DNA from: Methanothrix sp. | GTDB taxonomy: Archaea; Halobacteriota; Methanosarcinia; Methanotrichales; Methanotrichaceae | DNA: 64,000 nt | Assembly: GCF_016706325.1 (NCBI RefSeq) | Contig: NZ_JADJJX010000001.1 | Span: 62,001-126,000, forward strand | Reading direction: 5' to 3' | In this document: positions 24,166-34,600 of the stretch, in pieces | Layout of the letters: each line of letters begins with the position of its first letter | Position numbering within the stretch: position 1 is the first letter of the stretch | The notes under the pieces: generated by a model | What the model saw: only the letters and a program-made list of their open reading frames with translations | The model's database searches: none | Told to the model about the DNA's origin: nothing | Made by a program: the position numbers and the translations under genes

Positions 24166-26190
24166 ATGCATCACATCAAGAGAAGGACAATTCCTTTTAC
24201 ATCTATCGTGGGCCAGGACGACATGAAGTTTGCATTAGTTCTAAATGCAATAAATCCACGCATAGGCGGAGTGCTGATAAGAGGAGATAAAGGCACCGCC
24301 AAATCAACCGCAGTGCGTGCCCTGGCCGACCTTCTGGAAGATATTTTAGTTGTGGAGAACTGCCCCTTCAACTGTAACCCCAGAAATCCAGAGGAGATGT
24401 GTGATCTGTGCTTTGATAAGAGCCTGAAAGGCCAGGTAAAGGAGGTATTACGCAAGACTCCGGTGATCGACCTTCCCCTGGGGGCAACTGAGGATCGGGT
24501 TTTGGGATCATTGAACATTGAGAGGGCAATCAAGGAGGGAATACGGGCCCTGGAGCCGGGCATCCTGGCTGCTGCCAACAGAGGGGTACTGTACATAGAC
24601 GAGGTTAACCTCCTGGACGACCATGTGGCAGATGTGCTGCTGGACTCAGCCGCCATGGGGGTGAACATCGTGGAACGGGAAGGGGTGTCAGTTGCTCATC
24701 CATCCAGGTTTATCCTGGTAGGAACCATGAACCCCGAGGAGGGAGAGCTAAGACCGCAACTGCTGGACCGATTCGGGCTACAGGTAGATGTCGTCGGCAT
24801 TGAAGATGTAGATCAAAGAGTGCTGATCGTAAAGACTGCCGAGAGGTTTGATGCCGATCCGGAGGGCTTTGCTAAGGAGCAGCAGATCCATCAGGATGAG
24901 CTGAAGGTCAAGATCTCTGCTGCCAAGGAAATCCTCAGCCAGGTGACTATGAGCGATGATCTTCTGAGAACTATAGCCTCTACCTGCATCGATCTGGGGG
25001 TAAAGACGCACAGGGCAGAGATAGTGATCTCCAGAACGGCAAAGACCATAGCTGCCTTTGAAGGAAGAATGGAGGTAAACCAGGAGGACGCAAAGAAGGC
25101 CATGGAGCTGGCGCTTGCTCACAGGATGAGGAGCCGGCCCTTTGAGCCACCGACTCTTAACAAAGATAAGCTAGAAAAGTCCATGGAAAAGCAGCAGCAG
25201 CAACAAAAGCAAGAGCAACAGCCCAAGAATCCTCCCCCGCAGAAAAGACAGGAACAGTCTCAGAAGCCCGATGATCAGCAGGACCAAAATCAGTCTCAAG
25301 CTGCATCACCGCAAGAGCAGATCTTCAAGATCGGAGCGTCGATAGATGTGCGGCAGATCAATATGCCTCGAAAGAGGGATAAAATCCCCCGCAGAAAGAC
25401 CAGCGGAAGAAGGATAAACACCCTTGCACTGCAGAACTCCGGAAGATATCTGCGCCAAAGGATGCCTAAAGAGGGAAAGGACATTGCCATTGATGCCACC
25501 ATTCGTGCTGCAGCTCCATATCAAAAGGCCAGATCAGGACCCTATGCCATTAAGATCAAAAGCGAGGACATCAGGGAGAAGGAGAGGGTGAGGAAGACCT
25601 CAGCAGTGCTTCTTTTTGTGGTGGATGCCAGCGGCTCAATGGGAGCCATGATGAGGATGGAGAGTGCCAAGGGAGCAGTCCTCTCCTTGCTCTTGGACTC
25701 ATATCAGAAGAGGGACAGAGTTGGAATGGTGGCCTTTAGGGGAAAGGAGGCAGAACTGATACTTCCTCCCTGCTCCAGCGTGGATCTGGCTTTAAGCAGG
25801 CTAAAGGAGCTCCCCACAGGCGGCAAGACGCCGCTTTCTGCAGGGCTTTCTCGCGGATTGCAGATTTTGCAGGGCGAGATGAAAAAGGATGCAGAGACAA
25901 AGCCCATGATGGTCCTCGTATCCGATGGCAGGGCCAATGTGGGAATGAGCGGAAAGATCAAAGATGAGCTAATGGAGATCTCGGAAAGGACAAAGCAGCT
26001 CGGAATTCACACCATTGTCATAGATACCGAGGTGGTGGATTCATCCTTCATGGACATGAGGCTCGGCTACTGCCGGGAGATCGCAGAGATGACCGGCGGG
26101 AAATATTATCCGATATCAGATCTGAGTTCTGAGTCGCTTTACAGCATAGTGGATGGTGAGCACAGGCTGCTCTTGGAGGCCAACGCCTGA
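24166..26190 (+). CDS. Fused ChlI/ChlD-type AAA+ and VWA chelatase subunit
   Basis: Residues 1-330 are a ChlI-type AAA+ domain: Walker A GDKGTAKST, a Cys-rich loop CPFNCNPRNPEEMCDLC, Walker B VLYIDEVNLL, sensor GTMNPEEGELRPQLLDRFGL. Residues 340-390 are a Gln/Pro-rich linker typical of BchD. Residues 470-670 are a VWA domain with a MIDAS motif DASGSMG and a late VSDGRANV. Such proteins energise CobN/ChlH-type chelatases. The CobN-like gene lies 3 kb upstream in a separate operon. The gene is co-transcribed with BtuD and with the ABC exporter that follows after 22 nt. Confidence 0.92.
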   Translation: MHHIKRRTIPFTSIVGQDDMKFALVLNAINPRIGGVLIRGDKGTAKSTAVRALADLLEDILVVENCPFNCNPRNPEEMCDLCFDKSLKGQVKEVLRKTPVIDLPLGATEDRVLGSLNIERAIKEGIRALEPGILAAANRGVLYIDEVNLLDDHVADVLLDSAAMGVNIVEREGVSVAHPSRFILVGTMNPEEGELRPQLLDRFGLQVDVVGIEDVDQRVLIVKTAERFDADPEGFAKEQQIHQDELKVKISAAKEILSQVTMSDDLLRTIASTCIDLGVKTHRAEIVISRTAKTIAAFEGRMEVNQEDAKKAMELALAHRMRSRPFEPPTLNKDKLEKSMEKQQQQQKQEQQPKNPPPQKRQEQSQKPDDQQDQNQSQAASPQEQIFKIGASIDVRQINMPRKRDKIPRRKTSGRRINTLALQNSGRYLRQRMPKEGKDIAIDATIRAAAPYQKARSGPYAIKIKSEDIREKERVRKTSAVLLFVVDASGSMGAMMRMESAKGAVLSLLLDSYQKRDRVGMVAFRGKEAELILPPCSSVDLALSRLKELPTGGKTPLSAGLSRGLQILQGEMKKDAETKPMMVLVSDGRANVGMSGKIKDELMEISERTKQLGIHTIVIDTEVVDSSFMDMRLGYCREIAEMTGGKYYPISDLSSESLYSIVDGEHRLLLEANA

Positions 26191-26212
26191 TCTTTTGGGC
26201 ACTGTGATCAAG

Positions 26213-27064
26213 ATGATAGAAATATCGAATCTAGCCAAGGAATACTCCGGAAAAAGGGTAGTCGATATCCAAAGCCTTCAGGTCGATCGGGGAGAGCTTT
26301 TCGGATTCCTGGGGCCGAATGGTGCCGGAAAAACCACCACCATCCGAATCCTCACTACGCTCACCAAACCCACCTCCGGGAAGGCGCTCATCAACGGCTT
26401 TGATGTAGTCAAGGATTCCTTTAAGGTGAAGTCGGAGTTCGGCATAGTTCAACAGCATCTGAGCTTGAACAAAGACCTGACAATCGCTGAGAACCTGGAG
26501 CTTCATGCAAGGCTTCATCATCTGTCCAAAATAGAGAGAACGAAAAGGATAGCTGAACTGCTCGATTATGTGGAGCTGTCCGAGCACGCAGACTATCTCA
26601 TAGATGATGTCTCGGGTGGCATGAAGAGGAGAGCCATGATTGCCAGGGCTCTGATTCACAGGCCGAAGCTGCTATTTCTGGATGAGCCGACTGTGGGCCT
26701 GGACGCTCAGACCCGCCGGAGGGTCTGGGATCTCATTCGCAAGATGAACTCAGACGGCACCACAGTCTTCCTCACTACACATTATATTGAGGAGGCTGAG
26801 GCCTTATGCGAAAGGGTGGGCATCCTTCATAAAGGAAAAATGATCGCCATTGGTTCTCCCTTAAGTCTTCGCCAGAAGCTGGGAATGATCGCAGTCGAGA
26901 TGCAAACTAACGGAAACGGCACCCAGTATAGATATTTCCCCGATAGGTCGTTCGCTGCCCAGTTCATTCAGGGACTGCCGGGGAGCAATAAATTAGCTAT
27001 GCGTGAGTCGAATCTGGAGGATGTCTTTGTTGAACTGACCGGTCAGAAGGTCTTGGAGAGTTAA
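26213..27064 (+). CDS. ABC-2 type exporter ATPase (DrrA/CcmA-like)
   Basis: ATG 26213 (MIEISNLAKEYSGKRVV) is chosen; an upstream GTG only adds non-conserved residues that overlap ChlD. Walker A GPNGAGKTT, Q-loop IVQQHLSL, signature VSGGMKRR, Walker B LLFLDEPTVGLD and H-loop TTHYIEEAE are all present. The C-terminus (VEMQTNGNGTQYRYFPD...NLEDVFVELTGQ) is the usual exporter regulatory tail. The permease starts 1 nt after the stop. The placement behind the chelatase suggests export of a metal, ring or toxic intermediate, but the substrate is unknown. Confidence 0.9.
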   Translation: MIEISNLAKEYSGKRVVDIQSLQVDRGELFGFLGPNGAGKTTTIRILTTLTKPTSGKALINGFDVVKDSFKVKSEFGIVQQHLSLNKDLTIAENLELHARLHHLSKIERTKRIAELLDYVELSEHADYLIDDVSGGMKRRAMIARALIHRPKLLFLDEPTVGLDAQTRRRVWDLIRKMNSDGTTVFLTTHYIEEAEALCERVGILHKGKMIAIGSPLSLRQKLGMIAVEMQTNGNGTQYRYFPDRSFAAQFIQGLPGSNKLAMRESNLEDVFVELTGQKVLES

Positions 27065-27065
27065 T

Positions 27066-27800
27066 ATGGATTCTTGTAATATACTCTGGGCGGACCTAGT
27101 AACCCTGAAGCGGCGCTGGTCCAGATACCTGATCACCACTCTTATCAGCCCCCTGCTCTATCTGGTGGCATTTGGCTGGGGGCTTGGACGGGGCATAAAT
27201 CTCAATGGAACAAGCTATCTAGAGTTCGTGATACCGGGCATCATCGCCCTCACCGCCATGACCACCAGCTTCAACGGCGCAAGCACAAGGCTAAATGTCG
27301 ATCGTCTCTACTACAAAAGCTTTGATGAGTGCCTCATGGCCCCGATTGGGCTATCCTCCATACTCATCGGAAAGGCGATGATCGGGGTAGTGAGAGGCTT
27401 ATTGAGCTCCTTTGCATTCCTCGCCGTAGCCATGCTCATCGCACCATCCATTCACATCGGTCCGCTTTTCCTGGTAGGCCTTCTTTTGACCTGCTTTACA
27501 TTCGCCTTTCTGGGAGTTCTGGCCGCTCTGCTGGCAAGGTCTCATGAGGACATGGGCACCTTCGCAAGCTTGATCTTGATTCCCATGACCTTTCTGGGCG
27601 GAACCTTCTTCTCTCTCTCCCAGGTTCCAGCCGGGCTGAAGTATGCCCTCTATGCTCTGCCGCTTACCCACTCCAGCCTATTCCTGCGAGCTGCCGCCCT
27701 GGATCAGCCCCTGCCTTGGGTATCTTTGCTCATACTCCTGATCTTCTTTGCAGCGTTTCTGGCAGGAGGGATGAGGACCCTGAGCAAGATCAGCATCTGA
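27066..27800 (+). CDS. ABC-2 type exporter permease
   Basis: The 244-aa protein has about six membrane segments (LITTLISPLLYLVAFGWGLG, FVIPGIIALTAMTTSFNGAS, MIGVVRGLLSSFAFLAVAMLI, LFLVGLLLTCFTFAFLGVLAAL, ILIPMTFLGGTFFSLS, VSLLILLIFFAAFLAGG). Residues near 165-210 (TFLGGTFFSLSQVPAGLKYALYALPLTHS) carry the ABC-2 signature. It pairs with the ATPase immediately upstream and is the last gene of the BtuCD-ChlID operon. Confidence 0.9.
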   Translation: MDSCNILWADLVTLKRRWSRYLITTLISPLLYLVAFGWGLGRGINLNGTSYLEFVIPGIIALTAMTTSFNGASTRLNVDRLYYKSFDECLMAPIGLSSILIGKAMIGVVRGLLSSFAFLAVAMLIAPSIHIGPLFLVGLLLTCFTFAFLGVLAALLARSHEDMGTFASLILIPMTFLGGTFFSLSQVPAGLKYALYALPLTHSSLFLRAAALDQPLPWVSLLILLIFFAAFLAGGMRTLSKISI

Positions 27801-27949
27801 AATTTATGCCAATGACCACAAGCTTTAACCTTAACTCCGACTATGCGGGGAATATGTTTAGCCCAAGTTTAGCTTCAATCTCTAATTTTCTTAGGAACTT
27901 CCATTATTTTTCCACGTTCTCCAAAATCAATATGATATACTTTGCTGAA

Positions 27950-28163
27950 CTAAAAGAGTAAGTCACCAGGTGTCATTTTTTTATTTGCTCCAGCCTTTTT
28001 CAAGAGCAATTCGAGTGTGCAGTAGGCATAAAGAGATAAAAATGCTATAAACACATGTCCAAAGACGCTTTCATCATCATGCAAATATAGCCTATCAGCT
28101 GATAACGTTGATTTATAGATGTCAAACATCTTCTCAACACTTTCTCTTCTCTTAAATAGTTCG
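27950..28163 (-). pseudogene. 3' part of a DDE transposase split by an IS21 insertion
   Basis: This is the C-terminus (ELFKRRESVEKMFDIYKSTLSADRLYLHDDESVFGHVFIAFLSLYAY) of an IS1634/IS4-type DDE transposase, with the last catalytic Glu region. It rejoins the 30565-30970 part exactly when the inserted IS21 element (28170-30564) and one copy of its target duplication are removed: the junction then reads KEQEAYELFKRRE in frame. Stop TAG at 27950. The preceding 27801-27949 shows no gene. Confidence 0.8.
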
Positions 28164-28265
28164 TAGGCTTGTATCCGCCGGTCCAAATTTGACCCCCCGC
28201 GCCGATCCGATTTTGACCCCCTTAGACGACTAACCTAACTCATAGAGTATAAAGTTCACGTCTCG

Positions 28266-28972
28266 CTACTTTCTGCGGAAACTCTCTCCGTTCATGTTCA
28301 GTATCAGCGCGTGGTGGGTAATCCTATCCAGAATTGCTGCGGTTAGAGTCCTGTCATGGAATACCTTCACCCAATCTGAAAATCCCAGGTTCGAGGTAAT
28401 GATAGTACTCATAGTCTCATATCGTGCTGCAAGCAACTGAAATAGCAATTCAGCAGCAGCGAGATCAAATGTTACGTACCCAAGCTCATCAATTATGAGG
28501 AGATCAACCTTTTTAAACTGTTTGATATAAATTGAGAGCCTGTTATCTTTCTCGCTTCGATCATCTCATTGACCAATGCTGCTGCGGAGCGAAATACAAC
28601 TCGATAGTTCTCCTCGCATGCTCTGATCCCTACCGCAATAGCCATATGAGTCTTGCCGGTTCCTGAATTTCCGATGAGAATAACATTCCTCCTTTCTTTA
28701 AGAAACGCAAGCGCTTTTAGTTCAGGAATAGCCTCTCGCCCATCTTGCGGCAAATCATCCATCAATAGATCCCTCGAACCTCTTTTTGTCGGAAAGCCGG
28801 CTTGCCGAAGCGCTCTCATCTGGCGGTTCAGATGTCTCTTGTCGAGTTCGGACTGCAATGCTGAAGTCAGAAACCGCAGCATATCCTCATTATCAGGCTG
28901 ATAGTCCAGGACGTAGTTGTAGACTCCGCTCAGTCGCAACTGTTTACATAGATCTGCAAGATTCGGTTCCAC
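28266..28972 (-). pseudogene. istB: istB-like ATPase, frameshifted
   Basis: The first part (from GTG 28972) has the IstB layout with Walker A IGNSGTGKTHMA. After EARK the frame shifts near 28550, and the second frame continues with LSIYIKQFKKVDLLIIDELGY (Walker B) and ends SNLGFSDWVKVFHDRTLTAAILDRITHHALILNMNGESFR. IstB loads the IstA transposase on target DNA. One single-base indel separates the frames, so the gene is probably inactive. Confidence 0.85.
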
Positions 28973-28975
28973 AGT

Positions 28976-30441
28976 CTATCCCTCCATAAACTGATCGAAT
29001 ATGGTGAGATCCGGCTCCAGGACCTCGAAACCACCCTCGATGTCAAAGGGCTCAACCATCAGAGCATTGGTTTGATGAAGCAAAAACCGAATGCTATCGC
29101 TGGTCGGATGGATGTTCTGTTCTTTTAGGATCGCAAGAGCGGTTGAAAATTTTTCAGGGGAGGTCTTTTATCAGGTCAAGAATAGGCAGAAATTTTTGGA
29201 TCATTCGCATAATAGCGATTGAAAGCATCCCGAATCAGTTCATCTGCCTGAGCTAAAACTCTGGAATTTGGGAGCGCACCCGGTTTGCGATGAAAAGTCT
29301 TGATGTAATGAGCGATATCAAGCGAATACTTCTGATTCCCAGCCAATCGACGATGAACTGCAATGATATCGTTTCCATCAAGGAACTCGATCCTATCCAC
29401 CAACATCTTCAGTGTAATATATCGAGGACGGTATGTATCCGGAATTAAGTAGAAGTTCCCGTCAAATTTTACCAATGAATACCGCGAAATAGTTGCACGT
29501 TTCAGTTCGCAGTTTTCAAATTCGAGTGTTGGCAATGGATGCATCAAGGCTCGCTCTTGATCAAGGCCCTGACCGGCACATCGGATCGACGATAGACAGG
29601 ATGGCCGTTTATCTCGCCAAGGCGCATTTTTAGCCATTCAGCAGCCTCATTTATGGATGCAAATGAACTCCTTTCGCTGAAAGTGGCACGCCGGACATAG
29701 CCTACACTTTCTTCGTCTGTCCCTTTCTCGTTAGGTGAAGCTGGATTGCAGACACAGGGCTGAAAACCGAAATGCATAGAGAATTCCAAGAAATTTATCA
29801 TTGAACTGCTGCTTTCGAGAATCGTATACAGCAGCCATTCTGTCATAGAATATCGCCTCGGGAACTGAGCCGATCTCGCGGAAGAATTCGATGTGGGCCT
29901 GGATCACTTCCAGACGGGTTGATCTGTTATAGAGGCGAGCAAATCGATAGAGCGAGAAGGGCAAGACGAAGACCGCAAGGTAGAATTTCTGCCATACTCC
30001 GGCGATATTGAGTGTGACTTCGCCCCAATCGAATTCTGCACGCTGACCAATGCGCGGCTCCTGCAAGATAAACACCTCTCGGGGTGCATTAGTGCGTTTC
30101 CAGCGGACAACTTCGTCCTTGACCGTGGTATAACCTATTTTATGACCATCCTGGACGAGAAGCTCCCAGATTCTTTTTGCCGTGAGTCGTTGTTTTTGGG
30201 GCATCCCATGTTTGACTCAAGATATTGATGTATCTTCTGACGGACAAGATCAGTGAGAACGCGAGAGGGTTGAACGATCTTTCGGTTTTGGGAATGATCT
30301 CCTCCGCCAATCCTTCTTGCACATCTTTGACCTGATGAAGATACTTTTTCACAGTGTTCCGGGATATGTTCAGTTCGCGGGCTACTTTTTGTAGGACTTA
30401 TGGAGTTCGTACAGGTCTACGATTCTACGTACATCTGCCAT
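28976..30441 (-). pseudogene. istA: istA-like transposase, several frameshifts
   Basis: The pieces, read in three frames, make an IS21 IstA. The start ATG 30441 (ADVRRIVDLYELHKSYKK) shifts into ARELNISRNTVKKYLHQVKD (helix-turn-helix), then near 30240 into AKRIWELLVQDGHKIGYTTV and EFDWGEVTLNIAG (first catalytic Asp). It shifts again near 29800, then PNEKGTDEESVGYVRRATF, and again near 29600 and 29165 before ending FDQFMEG with TAG 28976, just before istB. At least four frame breaks show it is dead. Confidence 0.8.
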
Positions 30442-30564
30442 CGTTTTCACCTTACCGCCCACCTCTCAGAGTACTTGGAGAGGGAAGGCTTTCCTTTTGG
30501 GGGGGGTCAAAAACGAACTGGCGTTTCCTTAAATAGGGGGGTCAAAATTGAGTCGGCGAATACA

Positions 30565-30970
30565 TAGGCTTCTTGCTCTTTCATCTTTCGGTTAGATAAA
30601 ATGAGAATGTGCCCTGATTTTTTCATCTCCTCGTGAAGTTCCACCTTCGTGATTTTGCCTGCATCCAGTTTATCATAGAGGGCATCGCGCTCTTCAAGCA
30701 TTAGGACTTGATCCTCGAAGAGATAGAGGTTAGTTCCCAGCTTCTTGCATCCGCATCTTATCAATCGCTTATGATAGCGAAAATGTTCATTAAGATGAAT
30801 GCGTTCCTCATAGTAGCAGCGGCTATTTCTTCTTGCAGGAATTAAGCATGATATCTCCAATTTATCAAGGAATTTTAATATCTCTTCTGAGAAGAATCCT
30901 CTATCAATACAGGGAGATCCAGGGCGGAGTCAGCTTCGCTGCCGCCCTCCGCCTTGGGCTTGAATGGACG
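30565..30970 (-). pseudogene. 5' part of the split DDE transposase, truncated
   Basis: Reading on the minus strand: DRGFFSEEILKFLDKLEISCLIPARRNS (second catalytic Asp in DRGF), then YYEERIHLNEHFRYHKRLIRCGCKK and HILILSNRKMKEQEAY up to the IS21 insertion. Upstream of DRGF an in-frame stop occurs and no N-terminus is present, so the gene was truncated as well as interrupted. The rest of the gene lies at 27950-28163. Confidence 0.75.
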
Positions 30971-31061
30971 CACGGAATAGCAGACCAGACCCACTATTTC
31001 ATTACACTTTACTTAGCGAAATTTGATTTTGCTTAAGGCTTTTGGTCCTGGGAAGATCATG

Positions 31062-31087
31062 TGTTGTCCCGACGGGACTACACACGG
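31062..31087. terminator. Strong hairpin before the surface-protein block
   Basis: GTGTTGTCCC and GGGACTACAC pair over 10 positions with one T-T mismatch around a GAC loop. It lies between the transposase remnant and the promoter at 31097. A terminator role is likely; an insertion-sequence end is possible. Confidence 0.4.
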
Positions 31088-31094
31088 AGTGAGA

Positions 31095-31120
31095 TTAACC
31101 GAAACAATTATATTTGGCCT
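31095..31120 (+). promoter_or_regulatory. Promoter of the surface-protein block
   Basis: ACCGAAACAATTATATTTGG combines a BRE (CCGAAACA) with a TATA box (TTATATTT). The first downstream gene starts at 31215, giving a leader of about 75-90 nt. The transcript could run through the 2201-aa protein and the beta-propeller gene, since these overlap as ATGA. Confidence 0.5.
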
Positions 31121-31214
31121 ATTTCGAGTAATCTTGTCAAATTTAGATGGCTTTATACAAGTGTTATGGATTAGCCTTGAATTCACCGCTTAGCTTTATG
31201 GAGGGTAAGGCTGC

Positions 31215-31667
31215 ATGGAATCGATGCCTGTAGAATGGAGTAACCTGACGAACTGGAATGTATGGGGAGCATGCGGGCCTGACACCGGCCCCGGTACAAT
31301 AAGTTCCTCAGCCTCATATAACGCAGTTATCGCGGCTACAGGTGCTTATTCTTCGCGAACAGGACTAGCTATAAATATTATAGGATTGGCTGAGAGAATA
31401 AGACCTTTGGCCATCAGTTTGTGCGATATTTTGCTTGTTATATTATTTCCGATGACAGTAAAGCTCGTGCAGGCAAACGGGGATATCCGGGTCCAGGGCG
31501 CAGCTCCAGCTGTCGATTACATCCTCAGTGAAGCCGGCGATATGGTCTTTAGGGACTGCAAGAGCGGGGTCCTCTTGGGAGATCCTGGCACCGAGCTCTC
31601 CACCCGTGAGCACGGTTCCGGCTTATACATGCGAGAAAAACAGGTTATGGAGACGAATAATCGATGA
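31215..31667 (+). CDS. Truncated surface-protein paralogue (150 aa)
   Basis: Residues about 107-150 (AGDMVFRDCKSGVLLGDPGTELSTREHGSGLYMREKQVMETNNR) closely match an internal segment of the next gene (near residue 1600). The first 100 residues do not resemble a signal peptide or known domain, apart from a hydrophobic stretch (ISLCDILLVILFPMTVKLVQA) that looks like an internal signal sequence. It is probably the remnant of a longer surface protein cut off after the EHGSG motif. Its TGA overlaps the next ATG (ATGA), so it may serve for coupling. Confidence 0.5.
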   Translation: MESMPVEWSNLTNWNVWGACGPDTGPGTISSSASYNAVIAATGAYSSRTGLAINIIGLAERIRPLAISLCDILLVILFPMTVKLVQANGDIRVQGAAPAVDYILSEAGDMVFRDCKSGVLLGDPGTELSTREHGSGLYMREKQVMETNNR

Positions 31668-34600
31668 GACCGTTCCTGGTACTTGTCACGCGGACCCTAT
31701 CTCTGATCTTTTTGCTCACAGCTTCCAGCGCTGTTGGGGCCGATTTCCCGCTGTACGATGACGACCCCCGGATCAGATCCTCTGTGAATTACCTGCTCTC
31801 CTGCCAGAATCCAGACGGTGGGTTCGGCGAGATTCCGGGAAATTCTAGCGCCCTTCTCGTAACCGCTGATGTTGCCATGGCGCTGGCCCAGACCAGCGAT
31901 ATCAACCTGGCCATCAGGGATGGCAAGACAATTCTCGACTATCTCATCGATAAGAGACCCCCTGCCAGCAACGTCAGTACAGGCGACCTGGGCCGGTACT
32001 TGATGGGCGTTGTCGCCGCGGGCGGCAATCCTCACGATTTCGCAGAATCGGGCTATGTTGATATACTCAAGTATCGCTCAAGACAGTTGACCGAGATCGA
32101 TCCATCAGAAGAAGCATACGCCCTACTCGGATTGATTGCAGTCAGAGAGCTCGAATCGATTGAGGCCAGAACCTATGTCAGGGATCTTAAGAGCAGACAG
32201 TTTGACTCGGGCGGATGGGGTAAAAACTCTTCCCTACCTGATACTGATACCACAGGGCTTGTGCTCTGCGCTCTGATCGGTTCAGGCGAGGATGTAAACG
32301 CTACGTGGATGAAAAAGGCCCTGACATGGCTTGGATCGGTCCAGAAAGACGACGGCGGTTTCTCAGGTTGCTTATCATCTCCGGACGGGTCCTGCTCTCC
32401 CTCGACCGGGCTTGCTGTCATGGCCATACTTGCTATGGGTCAGAGGCCGGTCGAAGAGCCTTGGCGAATCGGTGATGCAAATCCGGTAAATTTCCTGCTT
32501 AGCTGCCAGCAGCCGAACGGCTCGATCTGGCTCAAACCTGATGCTCCTGGCCCTCTCATATCCGGGTACACCGCCTTTGGCCTAATTTCTCTGACCGGGG
32601 GATGGCTACCTACAGCGAGATTAGCTCCCCCAAGTCCAGTGATCAGCGTCCACAAGACTGCAAACGTTTCGCTGGCCTTGCCCGGCGATACTATCCTTTA
32701 TACCATCCGGGTGAACAATACTGGCAATAGAACTCTCAGCGATGTCGTTGCTGATGATAACCTCACAAAGCACCAGGAGTACATCGGGTTCCTTGACCCG
32801 GGCAAGAACCACACTTTCACTACAGAATACACAGTCAAAAGGGTTGATATCGGCAAGCCCATAGTTAACAATGTCACTGCCAGAGGCACCTACGATGGCG
32901 TAGTTTACCAGGGATTCGACACCGAATCTGTAGACACTGTATATAATCCCAATATTGCAGTCAACAAAACGGCAAACGTCACTGAGGTCGACAAGGCTGG
33001 AAGTATTATCCTTTATACCATCTGGGTGAACAACACCGGCAATACAATCCTCAGAGATATCGTTGCCGATGACAGCCTCACCAAACTTAAGGAGGACATT
33101 GGATCCCTGGATCCAGGAAAGAATCATTCTTTCACCACCACCTACACCGTCAAAGCGGCAGATCTTGGCAAACCTATTATCAACAAAGTCACCGCCAGCG
33201 GCAAAGATCCGGAAGGCAAATCTCATGAGAACTCCAGTACAGTGACCGTAGAGACAGAATCGCCAGATATCGTGTTGATGCAGCTGATGGTCTTCAACGA
33301 TGGCGCCCTAGTCTTCAACAAGACAGTAGACGTGGTCGGCGTGAACCCCACCAGTTGGGATGCCATTCAGCAGAGTGGCGCAAGCTACGAGTATACCGAC
33401 TGGGGTGGAGGCCTTGGCATATTCATCGATCGGCTGGCTGGCGTTGGAGAGCCCGGCTGGGGGCCATCCTTTTGGATCGATGGCAAGTCCTCGGAATGGG
33501 GCGCCAGCAACTGGCACATCCACGAGGGGGAGATCGACCAGTGGATCGGTCCCAACTCGGACAGCTACTCGGCGAAGATCCTGCGGGTGGACGATGCTAC
33601 GCCTGCATCTGTCGCCAAGGGCGAGTCCTTCAGAGTCAAGATCACAGAAGAGACCGTATATTGGGGAATCCCTGCCGGCACGCCGTCGCGGGGGGCGACG
33701 GTTACCGTAGGCTTTGATAAATATATCACAAATTCTGAGGGCTTGACCCCCGAGATCACCCTTAACAGGGACGCATATTACGGCATCTACGCAGTTAAGC
33801 CCAAACATCTGGCCACCTATTGGCTCGGGCACATCAGTCCAATAGACGGCATCTCGACTATAAAATGTGGTGCCGGAGGTCCCCTGATCTCTGACCTGAC
33901 GGGAGAAAAACCACCTACAAATCCCAACATCGAGGTGAAAAAGACAGCTAACCTGACCGAGGCCAGCACAGGCGATGTCATCGGCTACACCATCTGGGTA
34001 AACAACACTGGCGATACGTCTCTCAGCGATGTGGTGGCAAGAGATGACCTAACAGGTAAGGAAATGAAATGGGCTGCATTAAAAGCAGGTGAGAAAAAAT
34101 CCTTCATCACCGAGTATACCGTCAAAACAGCAGATCTGGGGAAACCTGTAGTCAACAGAGTCACCGTCCGCGGCAAGGATCCCGAAGGCAAATCTCATGA
34201 GAACTCCAGTACAGTGACCGTAGAGACAGAATCGCCAGATATCGTGTTGATGCAGCTGATGGTCTTCAACGATGGCGCCCTAGTCTTCAACAAGACAGTA
34301 GACGTGGTCGGCGTGAACCCCACCAGTTGGGACGCCATTCAGCAGAGTGGCGCAAGCTACGAGTATACCGACTGGGGTGGAGGCCTTGGCATATTCATCG
34401 ATCGGCTGGCTGGCGTTGGAGAGCCCGGCTGGGGGCCATCCTTTTGGATCGATGGCAAGTTCTCGGAATGGGGCGCCAGCAACTGGCACATCCACGAGGG
34501 GGAGATCGACCAGTGGATCGGTCCCAACTCGGACAGCTACTCGGCGAAGATCCAGGGTGGACGATGCTACGCCTGCATCTGTCGCCAAGGGCGAGTCCTT

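Larger units (their letters stand above)
28170..30564 (-). mobile_element. Degenerate IS21-family element with 6-bp target duplication
   Basis: The ends are imperfect inverted repeats: TGTATCCGCCGGTCC-AAATTTGACCCCCC at 28170 and, in inverse, TGTATTCGCCGACTCAATTTTGACCCCCC ending at 30564. Each end holds a second inner TTTGACCCCC copy, as is usual for IS21 terminal repeats. The target duplication TAGGCT occurs at 28164-28169 and 30565-30570. The element has 2395 bp and carries istA and istB, both frameshifted. It inserted into an older transposase gene. Confidence 0.85.
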
